From NCBI GenBank assembly GCA_946055125.1, contig CAMGFF010000033.1:1-12080 (forward strand): 12,080 bases of DNA, read 5' to 3'. Source of the DNA: an uncultured Prevotellaceae bacterium. GTDB taxonomy: Bacteria; Bacteroidota; Bacteroidia; Bacteroidales; Muribaculaceae. Below the pieces are notes generated by a model, which saw only the letters and a program-made list of their open reading frames with translations, made no database searches and had not been told where the DNA came from. Made by a program: the position numbers and the translations under genes. Of the stretch, positions 5,476-12,080 are shown piece by piece. Within the stretch, counting starts at the first letter, position 1; every line of letters begins with the position of its first letter.

Positions 5476-6348
5476 ATGGAAGTGAGCGAGAAATACATAC
5501 GATTTGACTGGGCGGTGAAGCGTATGCTGCGCGACAAGGCAAACTTTGCCGTGCTTGAGGGGCTTATAACGGTTCTTCTCGGTGAGGAGGTTAGGATAAG
5601 CGAGATACTTGAGAGCGAGGGGAACCAGGAGCGCATCGACGGCAAGTTCAACCGCGTAGACGTCAAGGCGAAGAACAGCAAGGGTGAGATAATCATCGTT
5701 GAGGTGCAGTTGAGCCGCCAGCTATACTACCTCCAGCGGATACTCTACGGAGTGTCGAAGGCCATCACGGAGCACATAGTAAAGGGGGAGCAGTATGACA
5801 ACGTGAAGAAGGTGTATTCAATCAACATCATCTACTTCGACATAGGCCAGGGCAGTGACTACCTGTATCACGGGGTGACGGAGTTCAAGGGCGTTCACAC
5901 GGGCGACAGGCTGATAGTGAACATGAAGGAGGCCGACGAGATAAAGATGTGCGCCCCGGAGAAGGTTTTCCCGGAGTATTATATAATAAGGGTTAACGAG
6001 TTCAACAGCGTGGCACGTACGCCGATAGAGGAGTGGCTTGACTACCTGAAGAACAACCGGATCAGCGACGACACCACCACGCCCGGGCTCCGGGAGGCCC
6101 GGGAGCGACTTCTCTACATGACGATGAGCGAGTCGGAGCGTAGGGCCTACGACGCGCACCTCGACCGGCTCATGCAGGACAACGACATCCTTGCCACGAG
6201 CAGGCTTGAGGGCCGCATCGAGGGTCTCAAGGAGGGCAGGGACGAGAAAGCGCGTGAGATAGCCCGGAACATGCTCGCCGCCGGAATGGACTATGCCACG
6301 ATAGAGAGGCTCACTGGGCTGAAGCCGGAGGAGCTGAGGATTGACTGA
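5476..6348 (+). CDS. Rpn-like PD-(D/E)XK nuclease (putative transposase family), copy 2
   Basis: From the ATG at 5476 this has 290 residues. It is identical to copy 1 through the GL of its ERLTGL segment (residues 1-282) and differs only in the end, KPEELRID instead of SADELR. The nuclease residues Asp62, Glu76 and Gln78 and the C-terminal four-residue repeats are all kept, so both copies look active. An alternative ATG at 5443 overlaps the copy 1 stop (ATGA) and would add 11 residues ending NKTTVK. That start would allow translational coupling, but the family's conserved N-terminus begins at the ATG at 5476. The copy lacks a clear -7 box of its own, so it probably depends on transcription from copy 1. 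The function is as for copy 1. The different C-terminus could matter if that part acts as an inhibitor. Confidence 0.9.
   Translation: MEVSEKYIRFDWAVKRMLRDKANFAVLEGLITVLLGEEVRISEILESEGNQERIDGKFNRVDVKAKNSKGEIIIVEVQLSRQLYYLQRILYGVSKAITEHIVKGEQYDNVKKVYSINIIYFDIGQGSDYLYHGVTEFKGVHTGDRLIVNMKEADEIKMCAPEKVFPEYYIIRVNEFNSVARTPIEEWLDYLKNNRISDDTTTPGLREARERLLYMTMSESERRAYDAHLDRLMQDNDILATSRLEGRIEGLKEGRDEKAREIARNMLAAGMDYATIERLTGLKPEELRID
6118..6348 (+). CDS. Possible separately translated C-terminal fragment of copy 2 (RpnS-like)
   Basis: The same in-frame ATGs as in copy 1 occur at 6118 and 6124, giving 76 or 74 residues. The fragment differs from the copy 1 fragment only in its last residues (KPEELRID). 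As there, separate translation is inferred from the behaviour of E. coli Rpn proteins and is not shown by the sequence. Confidence 0.3.
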   Translation: MTMSESERRAYDAHLDRLMQDNDILATSRLEGRIEGLKEGRDEKAREIARNMLAAGMDYATIERLTGLKPEELRID

Positions 6349-6404
6349 GCTTATTGTGGATAAAAAAAGTGGGGCATAGTGGCGGCATTTCGCGAGAAAT
6401 GTAG

Positions 6405-6412
6405 TAATTTTG
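6405..6412 (+). promoter_or_regulatory. Bacteroidetes -7 box for rsmA
   Basis: TAATTTTG matches TAnnTTTG and lies 29 bases before the rsmA ATG at 6442. No good TTTG lies at the -33 distance. Its position inside a longer open frame (from 6379) argues that the frame's first ATG-less part is untranslated leader and that 6442 is the real start. Confidence 0.45.
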
Positions 6413-6441
6413 CAGAAACAGAAAAACCAGAGATAAGACAG

Positions 6442-7224
6442 ATGCAGCAGGTAAAGGCAAAAAAATCGCTTGGGCAGCACTTCCTCACCGACCTCTCGGT
6501 GGCGAAGCGCATAGCCGATACAATGGCAGGTCGCAACGCTGTGCCACTACTTGAGGTGGGACCCGGAATGGGTGTGCTCACACGGTTTCTGCTTGACGCA
6601 GGACACGACCTCAGGGTCGTGGAGCTTGACGCGGAATCGGTGGAGTATCTTGGCGTGAATTTTCCCGACCTTGCCGGCAGGGTTATAGCCTACGACTTCC
6701 TGAAGCTCGACCTGAAGCGTATCTATGGCGAGAGCCACTTCAATATCATAGGCAACTATCCCTATAATATCTCTTCACAGATTTTCTTCAAGGTGCTCGA
6801 CTACAAGGACCAGATAGACTGCTGCAGCGGAATGCTACAGCGCGAGGTGGCGCAGCGCATAGCCGCACCTCCGGGGTCGAAGACCTACGGCATACTCTCG
6901 GTGCTGCTGCAGGCATGGTACGACATTGAATATCTCTTTACCGTGGACGAGAATGTGTTTAATCCGCCGCCCAAGGTGAAGTCGGGCGTGATACGCCTCA
7001 CCCGCAACGCGGTGAAGGAGCTTGGGTGCAACGAGCAGACGTTTAAGAGCATAGTGAAGACATCATTCGGGCAGCGCAGGAAGACGCTTCGCAACTCGCT
7101 GCGAGGGCTCTTGCCGAAAGAGTCGCCGTTGCTTGCCGAGCCAATAATGGCTATGCGCCCCGAGCAGCTTGGCGTGCAGGAATTCATAGCTCTTACTAAC
7201 AAGGTGACTGAGGCAAATGCCTGA
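6442..7224 (+). CDS. rsmA: 16S rRNA (adenine1518/1519-N6) dimethyltransferase RsmA/KsgA
   Basis: RsmA dimethylates two adjacent adenines in helix 45 near the 3' end of 16S rRNA during late 30S assembly; its loss gives kasugamycin resistance. The 260 residues contain the family signature KKSLGQHFLTD (7-17), the S-adenosylmethionine-binding LLEVGPGMGVLT (36-47) and VVELD (59-63), the catalytic NYPYN (105-109), MLQREVAQRI (131-140), FNPPPKVKSGVIRL (173-186) and SFGQRRKTLRNSL (208-220). The ATG at 6442 is chosen because family members begin a few residues before KKSLGQHF and a -7 box lies upstream at 6405-6412. An in-frame GTG at 6379 would add 21 unrelated residues. The gene directly follows the nuclease pair on the same strand, and mgtE follows 79 bases later with no visible promoter. 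Confidence 0.95.
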   Translation: MQQVKAKKSLGQHFLTDLSVAKRIADTMAGRNAVPLLEVGPGMGVLTRFLLDAGHDLRVVELDAESVEYLGVNFPDLAGRVIAYDFLKLDLKRIYGESHFNIIGNYPYNISSQIFFKVLDYKDQIDCCSGMLQREVAQRIAAPPGSKTYGILSVLLQAWYDIEYLFTVDENVFNPPPKVKSGVIRLTRNAVKELGCNEQTFKSIVKTSFGQRRKTLRNSLRGLLPKESPLLAEPIMAMRPEQLGVQEFIALTNKVTEANA

Positions 7225-7303
7225 GCGCGACATTGAAAGCATAGATAGGGAAAGGGCGCGGTGTCCCCAACAATCATCAAACTAAATAACCGCATTACAC
7301 ACT

Positions 7304-8662
7304 ATGAAAGAATATACTGAGGAATATCTCAACACCATACAACAAATCGTGCACGAGCGCGATGTGAAGCGTGCAAAGGAGTTCTTGGCCGAGCTTCACC
7401 CGGCCGACATCGCCGAGCTCTTTGAGGACCTGGCAATCGACGACGCTGAGTTCCTGAATGAGCTGCTTGAGGACGACACGGCGGCCGAGGTGCTCATGGA
7501 AATGGACGAGGATGAGCGACGAAAGCTCCTTGCCAACATGCCCAAGGAGGAAATTGCCCGCTCGCTCGAGTACCTCGACACTGACGATGCCGTTGACCTT
7601 ATCCAGGACCTGAAGGAGGAAGACCGCGATGAGGTGATCTCGCACATCGACGATGTGGAGCAGGCCGGCGACATCATCGACCTCTTGAAATATGACGACG
7701 ACACTGCGGGTAGCCTCATGGGCACCGAGATGATTATCGTGAACGAGAACTGGAGCATGCCCGAGTGCCTCAAGGAGATGCGCGTGCAGGCCGAGGATAT
7801 GGACGAGATTTACAACGTGTATGTGGTCGACGACGACCACCGCCTGAAGGGGGTGTTCCCGCTGAAGAAGATGATAACTCACCCCTCGGCATCGAAGGTG
7901 AAGCATGTGATGGACACCGACCCATTCTCGGTGAAGACCGACACTCCCATAGACGATGTGGCTCACGACTTTGAGAAATATAACCTTGCGGCTATGCCCG
8001 TGGTCGATTCTATAGGCCGCTTGGTGGGGCGCATCACATTCGACGACGTGATGGATAAGGTGCGTGAGTACTCAGAGCGCGACTATCAGCTGGCTTCGGG
8101 TATCTCGACCGACGTGGAGTCGGACGACAACATATTCACACAGACCAAGGCTCGCCTGCCGTGGCTGCTCATAGGCATGATTGGCGGACTGGCCAACTCG
8201 GTGATTCTTGGTGGCTTTGAGAAGGGATTTGCCACTAACCCTGCGATGGCTCTGTTTATCCCCCTTATTGGAGGAACGGGAGGAAATGTGGGCATACAGT
8301 CGTCGGCCATCATCGTGCAGGGACTTGCCAATGGCAGCCTCGACATCAAGGACTCGGCACGCCAGCTGTGGAAGGAGCTGAGTGTGGGACTGCTGAATGC
8401 CACGATTATCTCGCTGCTGGTGTTTGTGTATAACTGTTTCCGCCTTGACCCCACAAATGTGACTACGATAGCGGTGTCGGTGTCGCTCTTCTGCGTGGTG
8501 ATATTCGCGTCGGTGTTTGGCACCTTTGTGCCGCTCACGCTTGAGAAGCTGAAGATTGACCCGGCGCTTGCCACGGGTCCCTTTATAAGTATCACCAACG
8601 ACATAATAGGAATGCTCATCTACATGCTCGTGAGCTCGGCCCTGATTAACTCGCTGGGCTGA
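7304..8662 (+). CDS. mgtE: Magnesium transporter MgtE
   Basis: MgtE is a homodimeric, Mg2+-gated inner-membrane channel for Mg2+ uptake. The 452 residues show the expected order: an acidic helical N-domain (about 20-130, with HPADIAELFEDL and DDAVDLIQDL), a pair of CBS domains (about 135-255, from MGTEMIIVNENW to GRITFDDVMD), then five membrane segments (about 286-306, 314-338, 360-380, 386-412 and 422-447). The membrane part has the family motif GGTGGNVGIQSSAI (323-336) and GPFISITNDIIGMLIY (425-440), where Asp433 corresponds to the pore aspartate that binds Mg2+. The many acidic residues in the cytoplasmic domains are the known Mg2+ sensors. The length is normal and nothing is missing. No promoter was recognised in the 79-base gap after rsmA, so co-transcription with rsmA is likely. 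It converges with the TPR gene. Confidence 0.95.
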   Translation: MKEYTEEYLNTIQQIVHERDVKRAKEFLAELHPADIAELFEDLAIDDAEFLNELLEDDTAAEVLMEMDEDERRKLLANMPKEEIARSLEYLDTDDAVDLIQDLKEEDRDEVISHIDDVEQAGDIIDLLKYDDDTAGSLMGTEMIIVNENWSMPECLKEMRVQAEDMDEIYNVYVVDDDHRLKGVFPLKKMITHPSASKVKHVMDTDPFSVKTDTPIDDVAHDFEKYNLAAMPVVDSIGRLVGRITFDDVMDKVREYSERDYQLASGISTDVESDDNIFTQTKARLPWLLIGMIGGLANSVILGGFEKGFATNPAMALFIPLIGGTGGNVGIQSSAIIVQGLANGSLDIKDSARQLWKELSVGLLNATIISLLVFVYNCFRLDPTNVTTIAVSVSLFCVVIFASVFGTFVPLTLEKLKIDPALATGPFISITNDIIGMLIYMLVSSALINSLG

Positions 8663-8688
8663 GCACGGCCGATGTGATATGTGAGGAT

Positions 8689-10752
8689 TTAGCGGGACAT
8701 ACGCTTGAGGACGTTGTAGGAGGGGAGGATGCCGAGCTCGCCGGCCTTGCTGAGGTCGGCCACGCCGCGCTCCTTGTTGCCCAAGCGCAGGTACATGAGC
8801 CCGCGGTTATAGTATGCTTCGCCGAAGTCGGGCTTTAGTGTAATAGCTTCGGAGAAGCAGGTGATTGCTTCGGTGTAGTTTTTGATTATGATATAGGCGT
8901 TGCCTTTGTTGAAGAGGGCATATACGTTGCGTGGCGAAAGCTCGATGACGTGGTTGAGGTCGGCGATGATTTCGTTAATTGCGAAATTGGTTTTCTTCTC
9001 CATGAGCAAGCCTTCGCCGGCTGGCTTAGAGGCGGTGGTGCCGGTTGTGGGGCGGTCGTCGCCGGCAGCCTGTGTGTCGAGCTGAAGCTGTAGGTAGCGT
9101 GCGTAGGAGCGTCCCATGTAGGCAAGGGCAAACTTGGGGCTTGCTTCGATGGCGCGGGTGAAGTCGGCGATTGCCTGAGCCGGGTTGCGCACCATCATGA
9201 AGTCCATGGCGCGGGCGAAGAAGTCGACAGAGCGCTGTTGCCCGCTCGAAAGCACGCTGTTGTAGTACTCTATGGAGTTGAAGTGCTTTTGAATTTCGTC
9301 CTCGTAGAGACGAACCGGGGTATTGGAGAGGCCGAGGGTGAATGGGAGGAGGCGAGAGGCGTTGAGGTCGGTGACCTCCTTGATGTAGTTGGTGTTGTCG
9401 CGTAGCTTGTCTTCCTTGATGTAGTAGGAGAGGAAGAACATTGGTTCGGGGTCGATTTTCACGTTGTTGTCCTGAATGCGTCCGCGTGATTTGTTTTCAT
9501 ATTTGGCTTTCACGCTGTTGTCGGTTTCCACGGTGAGAAGAGTGTGGAATTTGTTCATCACAGCCGATTCGCTTTCCACCTGCTCGGTAGCCTCGTCCGC
9601 GGAGGCCTCGTCCTCGTCGGTGATACGCTTTTTTTGCTTGTGGAGGTCGCGGGAGCGGTTGTAGTCGCGCTCGCCGCCGGCGAGGTCGCCGATTTTGCGC
9701 TTGCACTCGCTGCGGGCGAAGAGTCCGGCCTCGAAGTTGGGGTAACGCTCGAGCACGATGTCGTAGTCGGCGATAGCCTTGCGGTACTGCCCAGTTTCGT
9801 AGTAGAGGAGTGCTCGGTTGTAACGGGCGAGGAAGTTGTCGGGCTCGCTGCGCAGCACATAGCTGAAATCTTCGATTGCTTTGTTGTTCTCGCTCACCTC
9901 GGTGCGCATTAGTCCACGGTTGAAGTGAGCAGTGACGTTGGTTGGGTCGAGGCTCACGGCGTAGTCGTAGTCGGCCATGGCGCCGAAGTAGTCATCGAGG
10001 TTGTATTTCATGTAGGCGCGGTTGATGAAGTAGCCGGCAAAGTTTGGCTCAAGCTTTATAGCCTCGTCCATGTCCTTTAGAGCGAGAGCATAATCCTTGT
10101 GGTATTTCATGTTGATTTCGGCGCGAACCACGAATGCCGATGAGAGGTTGCGGCTGAGCTCGATGCAGCGGTCCACATCGGCGATGGCCTGGAGGGTGTC
10201 GCCCTGAGCGAGACGGAGCTGGGCGCGGCCCAGATAGGCGTTTTCATATTTGGGGTATATGCGTAGGAGGGTAGAGTAGGTGGAGTCGGCCTTGCCATAT
10301 TCCTTCAGCTCCTGCTCACACACGGCTTTGTTCACGAGAAACACCTTGTGCTCGGGCATGTAGCGCAGCCCCACCTCATAGTCGGCAATGGCGCCGCGCA
10401 GGTCGTGGAGGGTTTGGCGGGCGATGCCGCGCACCTGGTAGGCATCGACGATGAATGGGTTACGCTCAATGGCGAGAGAGCAATCCTCCTCGGCTCCCTT
10501 GTAGTCCTCCAGCTCGAGCTTGGCGATAGAGCGGTAGAAATAAGGCTCGGCGAGATAGGGCTTAGCCTTGACCACCTGGTTGAAGTATTGAATGGAGAGG
10601 AGGTAGTCCTCGAAGTAGAGGGCGTTACGGCCAATGTTCATCACCTGCTGGGTGTTGATTTGCGCCTGCACGTGGCTGAAAGATGCTATGAAAGCAAGGC
10701 ACGCGGCAATAAAAATGCGGGCCGAGGTGGTTATGTTCTTATTCTGTATCAT
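8689..10752 (-). CDS. Secreted tetratricopeptide-repeat protein
   Basis: This 687-residue protein starts with a signal peptide (about 1-30: basic NKN, hydrophobic FIAACLAFIASFS, then HVQA before Q31), so it is exported to the periplasm or outer membrane. About ten tandem TPR units fill residues 35-372, visible as repeated A..DY...I...P....A...R patterns. A charged linker (376-396, rich in D and E) and a non-TPR segment (about 400-500) follow. A second TPR block (about 508-675) is broken by a low-complexity insertion (about 558-588, rich in T, G and A). TPR arrays form scaffolds that bind protein partners. No catalytic motif was seen, so the role is unknown; envelope assembly or protein-complex scaffolding is plausible for Bacteroidales proteins of this build. 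It runs opposite to its neighbours, converges with mgtE 26 bases away and has its own promoter upstream. Confidence 0.85.
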   Translation of the reverse strand: MIQNKNITTSARIFIAACLAFIASFSHVQAQINTQQVMNIGRNALYFEDYLLSIQYFNQVVKAKPYLAEPYFYRSIAKLELEDYKGAEEDCSLAIERNPFIVDAYQVRGIARQTLHDLRGAIADYEVGLRYMPEHKVFLVNKAVCEQELKEYGKADSTYSTLLRIYPKYENAYLGRAQLRLAQGDTLQAIADVDRCIELSRNLSSAFVVRAEINMKYHKDYALALKDMDEAIKLEPNFAGYFINRAYMKYNLDDYFGAMADYDYAVSLDPTNVTAHFNRGLMRTEVSENNKAIEDFSYVLRSEPDNFLARYNRALLYYETGQYRKAIADYDIVLERYPNFEAGLFARSECKRKIGDLAGGERDYNRSRDLHKQKKRITDEDEASADEATEQVESESAVMNKFHTLLTVETDNSVKAKYENKSRGRIQDNNVKIDPEPMFFLSYYIKEDKLRDNTNYIKEVTDLNASRLLPFTLGLSNTPVRLYEDEIQKHFNSIEYYNSVLSSGQQRSVDFFARAMDFMMVRNPAQAIADFTRAIEASPKFALAYMGRSYARYLQLQLDTQAAGDDRPTTGTTASKPAGEGLLMEKKTNFAINEIIADLNHVIELSPRNVYALFNKGNAYIIIKNYTEAITCFSEAITLKPDFGEAYYNRGLMYLRLGNKERGVADLSKAGELGILPSYNVLKRMSR

Positions 10753-10817
10753 TTACGTTGAGCAAAAAACTTAAATATTCCCTACGGATTAAACCGTGAG
10801 CTATAGTTTTAGTCACA

Positions 10818-10851
10818 CAAATATAAGAATAATAGCTGCGCCGAAGGCAAA
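10818..10851 (-). promoter_or_regulatory. Bacteroidetes-type promoter of the TPR gene
   Basis: Read on the minus strand, TATATTTG (10825 down to 10818) matches the -7 consensus TAnnTTTG and TTTG (10851 down to 10848) the -33 element, with a 22-base spacer. Transcription would start near 10811, giving a leader of about 60 bases before the ATG at 10752. Confidence 0.6.
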
Positions 10852-10945
10852 TTCGGGTAGCATTTAACATTAATTAATTGCATTTCAGCTTTTTCAAGAG
10901 GCTTTATAGGGCATAATTCAAGAAAATTTGCGAAATTTGTTAATT

Positions 10946-10975
10946 GCTGTGGGCTAAGAGTGAGAGACTCACAGC
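10946..10975 (+). promoter_or_regulatory. Nested inverted repeats upstream of the META lipoprotein gene
   Basis: GCTGTG (10946-10951) can pair with CACAGC (10970-10975). Inside it, GTGAG (10960-10964) and CTCAC (10968-10972) form a tight hairpin with a three-base loop. The two pairings share bases and exclude each other. It could be a leader structure or an operator. Function is unknown. Confidence 0.35.
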
Positions 10976-11020
10976 TGAAGAATGAAACTTTTACTAATCA
11001 AAATTATAGACAAAAAAGAC

Positions 11021-11896
11021 ATGAAGGTAATCAAACTTACAATTATTTCACTTATCGCGATTGCGTCGCTCTCGTGTGGCACGAAGAAGGAGACTATGGG
11101 AAGCACTAAGAAGGACTACACTCGCACTGAGGTGGATGGCAAGGGTTCGGGCAAGAAAGGTTCGGGCAGCGGCTCTACCACGCTGGTGGGAGTGAACGAT
11201 GTGGCCAAGCAGCTTGGCGGTGAATGGAATGTGGTGAGCGTGAATGGGAAGAATATTCCCGGCGAGCCGCGTGCCTATCTGCACTTCGACTTTAAGAACA
11301 ACCGCCTCTATGGCAATAATGGCTGTAACTACATAAATGGCACTTTCACTGCCGACGCCACGCGGCTCACTCTCTCGGAGATGATAAGCACGATGATGGC
11401 GTGTGAGAACTCGGGCACTGAGCGTGCGGTGATGAAGGCACTTGGCGATGTTGAGGGCTTTAAGCTCACCGAGAAGAAGGGCGTGCACTACTTGCAGCTG
11501 CTCAATGCCAAGGGGCACTCGGTCATGAAGCTGCGCCGGCAGAATGTGAACTTCGTGGATGGCGCATGGACGGTGAAGGAGATTGCCGGCACTCCCACTG
11601 AGGATAAGGAGGTGCGGCTGGTGATTGACACCGACCAGCTGAAGATTCATGGCTGCACGGGCTGCAACATTGTGAATGGCGGCATTTATATCGACACCAC
11701 CAAGGACCGCGCCATTCAGTTCCAGCAGCTTATTTCCACACGCAAGATGTGCCCCAACATGCGCACCGAGACGGCTCTGCTTGTAGCTCTTGAGGAGACC
11801 TGCTTCTGCGAGAGAGTGAGCGACAGCGAGATTAAGCTGCTCGACGACAAGGGCAACGTGACAGTGGTGCTAACGCGCCTCGACCTGAATAGGTGA
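11021..11896 (+). CDS. Lipoprotein with two META/HslJ-like domains
   Basis: From the ATG at 11021 the protein has 291 residues. A lipoprotein signal (MKVIKLTIISLIAIASLSC) ends at Cys19, and a flexible Gly/Ser/Lys linker (about 38-53) follows. The first META domain spans about 64-172, with GGEWNVVSVNG, the GNNGCNYINGTF loop and STMMACEN. The second spans about 178-288, with DGAWTVKEIAG, GCTGCNIVNGG and STRKMCPN. The shared GCN and MxC positions show that the two halves are related. META/HslJ domains occur in envelope proteins linked to heat or stress responses; the molecular role is unsettled. An upstream in-frame ATG (10982) would put 13 charged residues before the signal. I prefer 11021 because of its normal lipoprotein signal and A-rich leader. 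A strong terminator follows, and the gene is divergent from the TPR gene. Confidence 0.88.
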   Translation: MKVIKLTIISLIAIASLSCGTKKETMGSTKKDYTRTEVDGKGSGKKGSGSGSTTLVGVNDVAKQLGGEWNVVSVNGKNIPGEPRAYLHFDFKNNRLYGNNGCNYINGTFTADATRLTLSEMISTMMACENSGTERAVMKALGDVEGFKLTEKKGVHYLQLLNAKGHSVMKLRRQNVNFVDGAWTVKEIAGTPTEDKEVRLVIDTDQLKIHGCTGCNIVNGGIYIDTTKDRAIQFQQLISTRKMCPNMRTETALLVALEETCFCERVSDSEIKLLDDKGNVTVVLTRLDLNR

Positions 11897-11909
11897 GCAT
11901 TTTAGTCGC

Positions 11910-11951
11910 ACACCCCGGCTGCACTCACGTGCTGCCGGGGTGTACTTTTTT
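11910..11951 (+). terminator. Strong intrinsic terminator after the META gene
   Basis: ACACCCCGGC (11910-11919) pairs perfectly with GCCGGGGTGT (11934-11943). After one T/T mismatch, GCAC (11921-11924) pairs with GTGC (11929-11932) around a TCAC loop. Six T residues follow (11946-11951). It lies 14 bases after the META gene stop. Confidence 0.92.
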
Positions 11952-12080
11952 AACTAAAACAAAAACTAATAAAACAACCTTTATTTTACCTTATTTTTTT
12001 GCGTAATTGAGAAATCAATTTTGCAAAACCCAAATGCTTCTACACTTAAAACAATCATTCATTGATGATTACTTATTGCA

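Larger units (their letters stand above)
4554..6314 (+). repeat. Tandem direct repeat of ~865 bp (4554-5418 and 5450-6314)
   Basis: The two blocks are offset by 896 bases and I found no mismatch on reading them against each other. The left boundary lies just upstream of each nuclease ATG. The right boundary lies in each gene's last codons. Identity stops 31 bases before the end of the 896-base unit. The tails after it (5419-5442 and 6315-6338) are alignable but differ at 8 of 24 positions. Confidence 0.93.
10753..11020. other. 268-base divergent intergenic region between the TPR and META genes
   Basis: This AT-rich spacer holds the promoter of the TPR gene on the minus strand (10818-10851), a small inverted repeat ACGG/CCGT (10784-10797) in that gene's leader, and an inverted repeat GCTGTG/CACAGC (10946-10975) in the presumed leader of the META gene. 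No good TAnnTTTG box was found on the plus strand. Confidence 0.6.

Noticed and set aside
4440..6380. The nuclease pair as a classical insertion sequence
   Set aside because: No terminal inverted repeats or flanking target duplications were seen. The 'putative transposase' label of this family reflects its nuclease fold, not proven transposition.
7295..7966. 223-codon minus-strand frame within mgtE
   Set aside because: It is antisense to the acidic N-domain and CBS region, where repeated gag/gac codons suppress stops on the other strand.
12016..12023. CAATTTTG near the window end as a promoter for a gene beyond it
   Set aside because: One base off the consensus, spacing to the nearest TTTG is only 14 bases, and no downstream gene is visible to support it.

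Overview
The window is typical chromosomal DNA of a Bacteroidales bacterium. The evidence is the gene families, A-rich leaders in place of strong Shine-Dalgarno sites, several TAnnTTTG (-7) promoter boxes, and lipoprotein and TPR families usual in that order. The moderately high GC would suit Muribaculaceae or a relative, but the family level is a guess. No rRNA, tRNA, CRISPR array or classical insertion sequence was seen.

Left part (1-3993, all + strand): the 3' part of a uracil-DNA glycosylase-family gene cut by the window edge; queA (queuosine tRNA modification); a small lipoprotein preceded by short tandem repeats; a short-chain polyprenyl diphosphate synthase; and a TatD-family metal-dependent nuclease that overlaps the synthase stop by 4 bases. 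This is ordinary housekeeping content.

Middle (3994-6348): the accessory part. A roughly 590-base stretch without an established gene holds two possible micro-ORFs (45 and 31 aa) and competing hairpins. It leads into two head-to-tail copies of a PD-(D/E)XK Rpn-like nuclease ('recombination-promoting nuclease/putative transposase', PDDEXK_2). Over about 865 bp I found no mismatch by eye. The last ~30 bases of the two copies are homologous but clearly diverged, so a simple recent duplication does not explain the pair. Both carry four-residue repeats in a C-terminal helix and in-frame ATGs just before it. In the studied E. coli Rpn proteins, a separately translated C-terminal fragment is the antitoxin in a gene-within-a-gene anti-phage system. 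This is the best candidate for an interesting system here.

Right part (6349-12080): rsmA (16S rRNA dimethyltransferase, with its own -7 box) and mgtE (Mg2+ transporter) on +; then a secreted 687-aa TPR protein on - that converges on mgtE; then, divergent from it across a 268-base regulatory region, a lipoprotein with two META/HslJ-like domains, closed by a strong intrinsic terminator.
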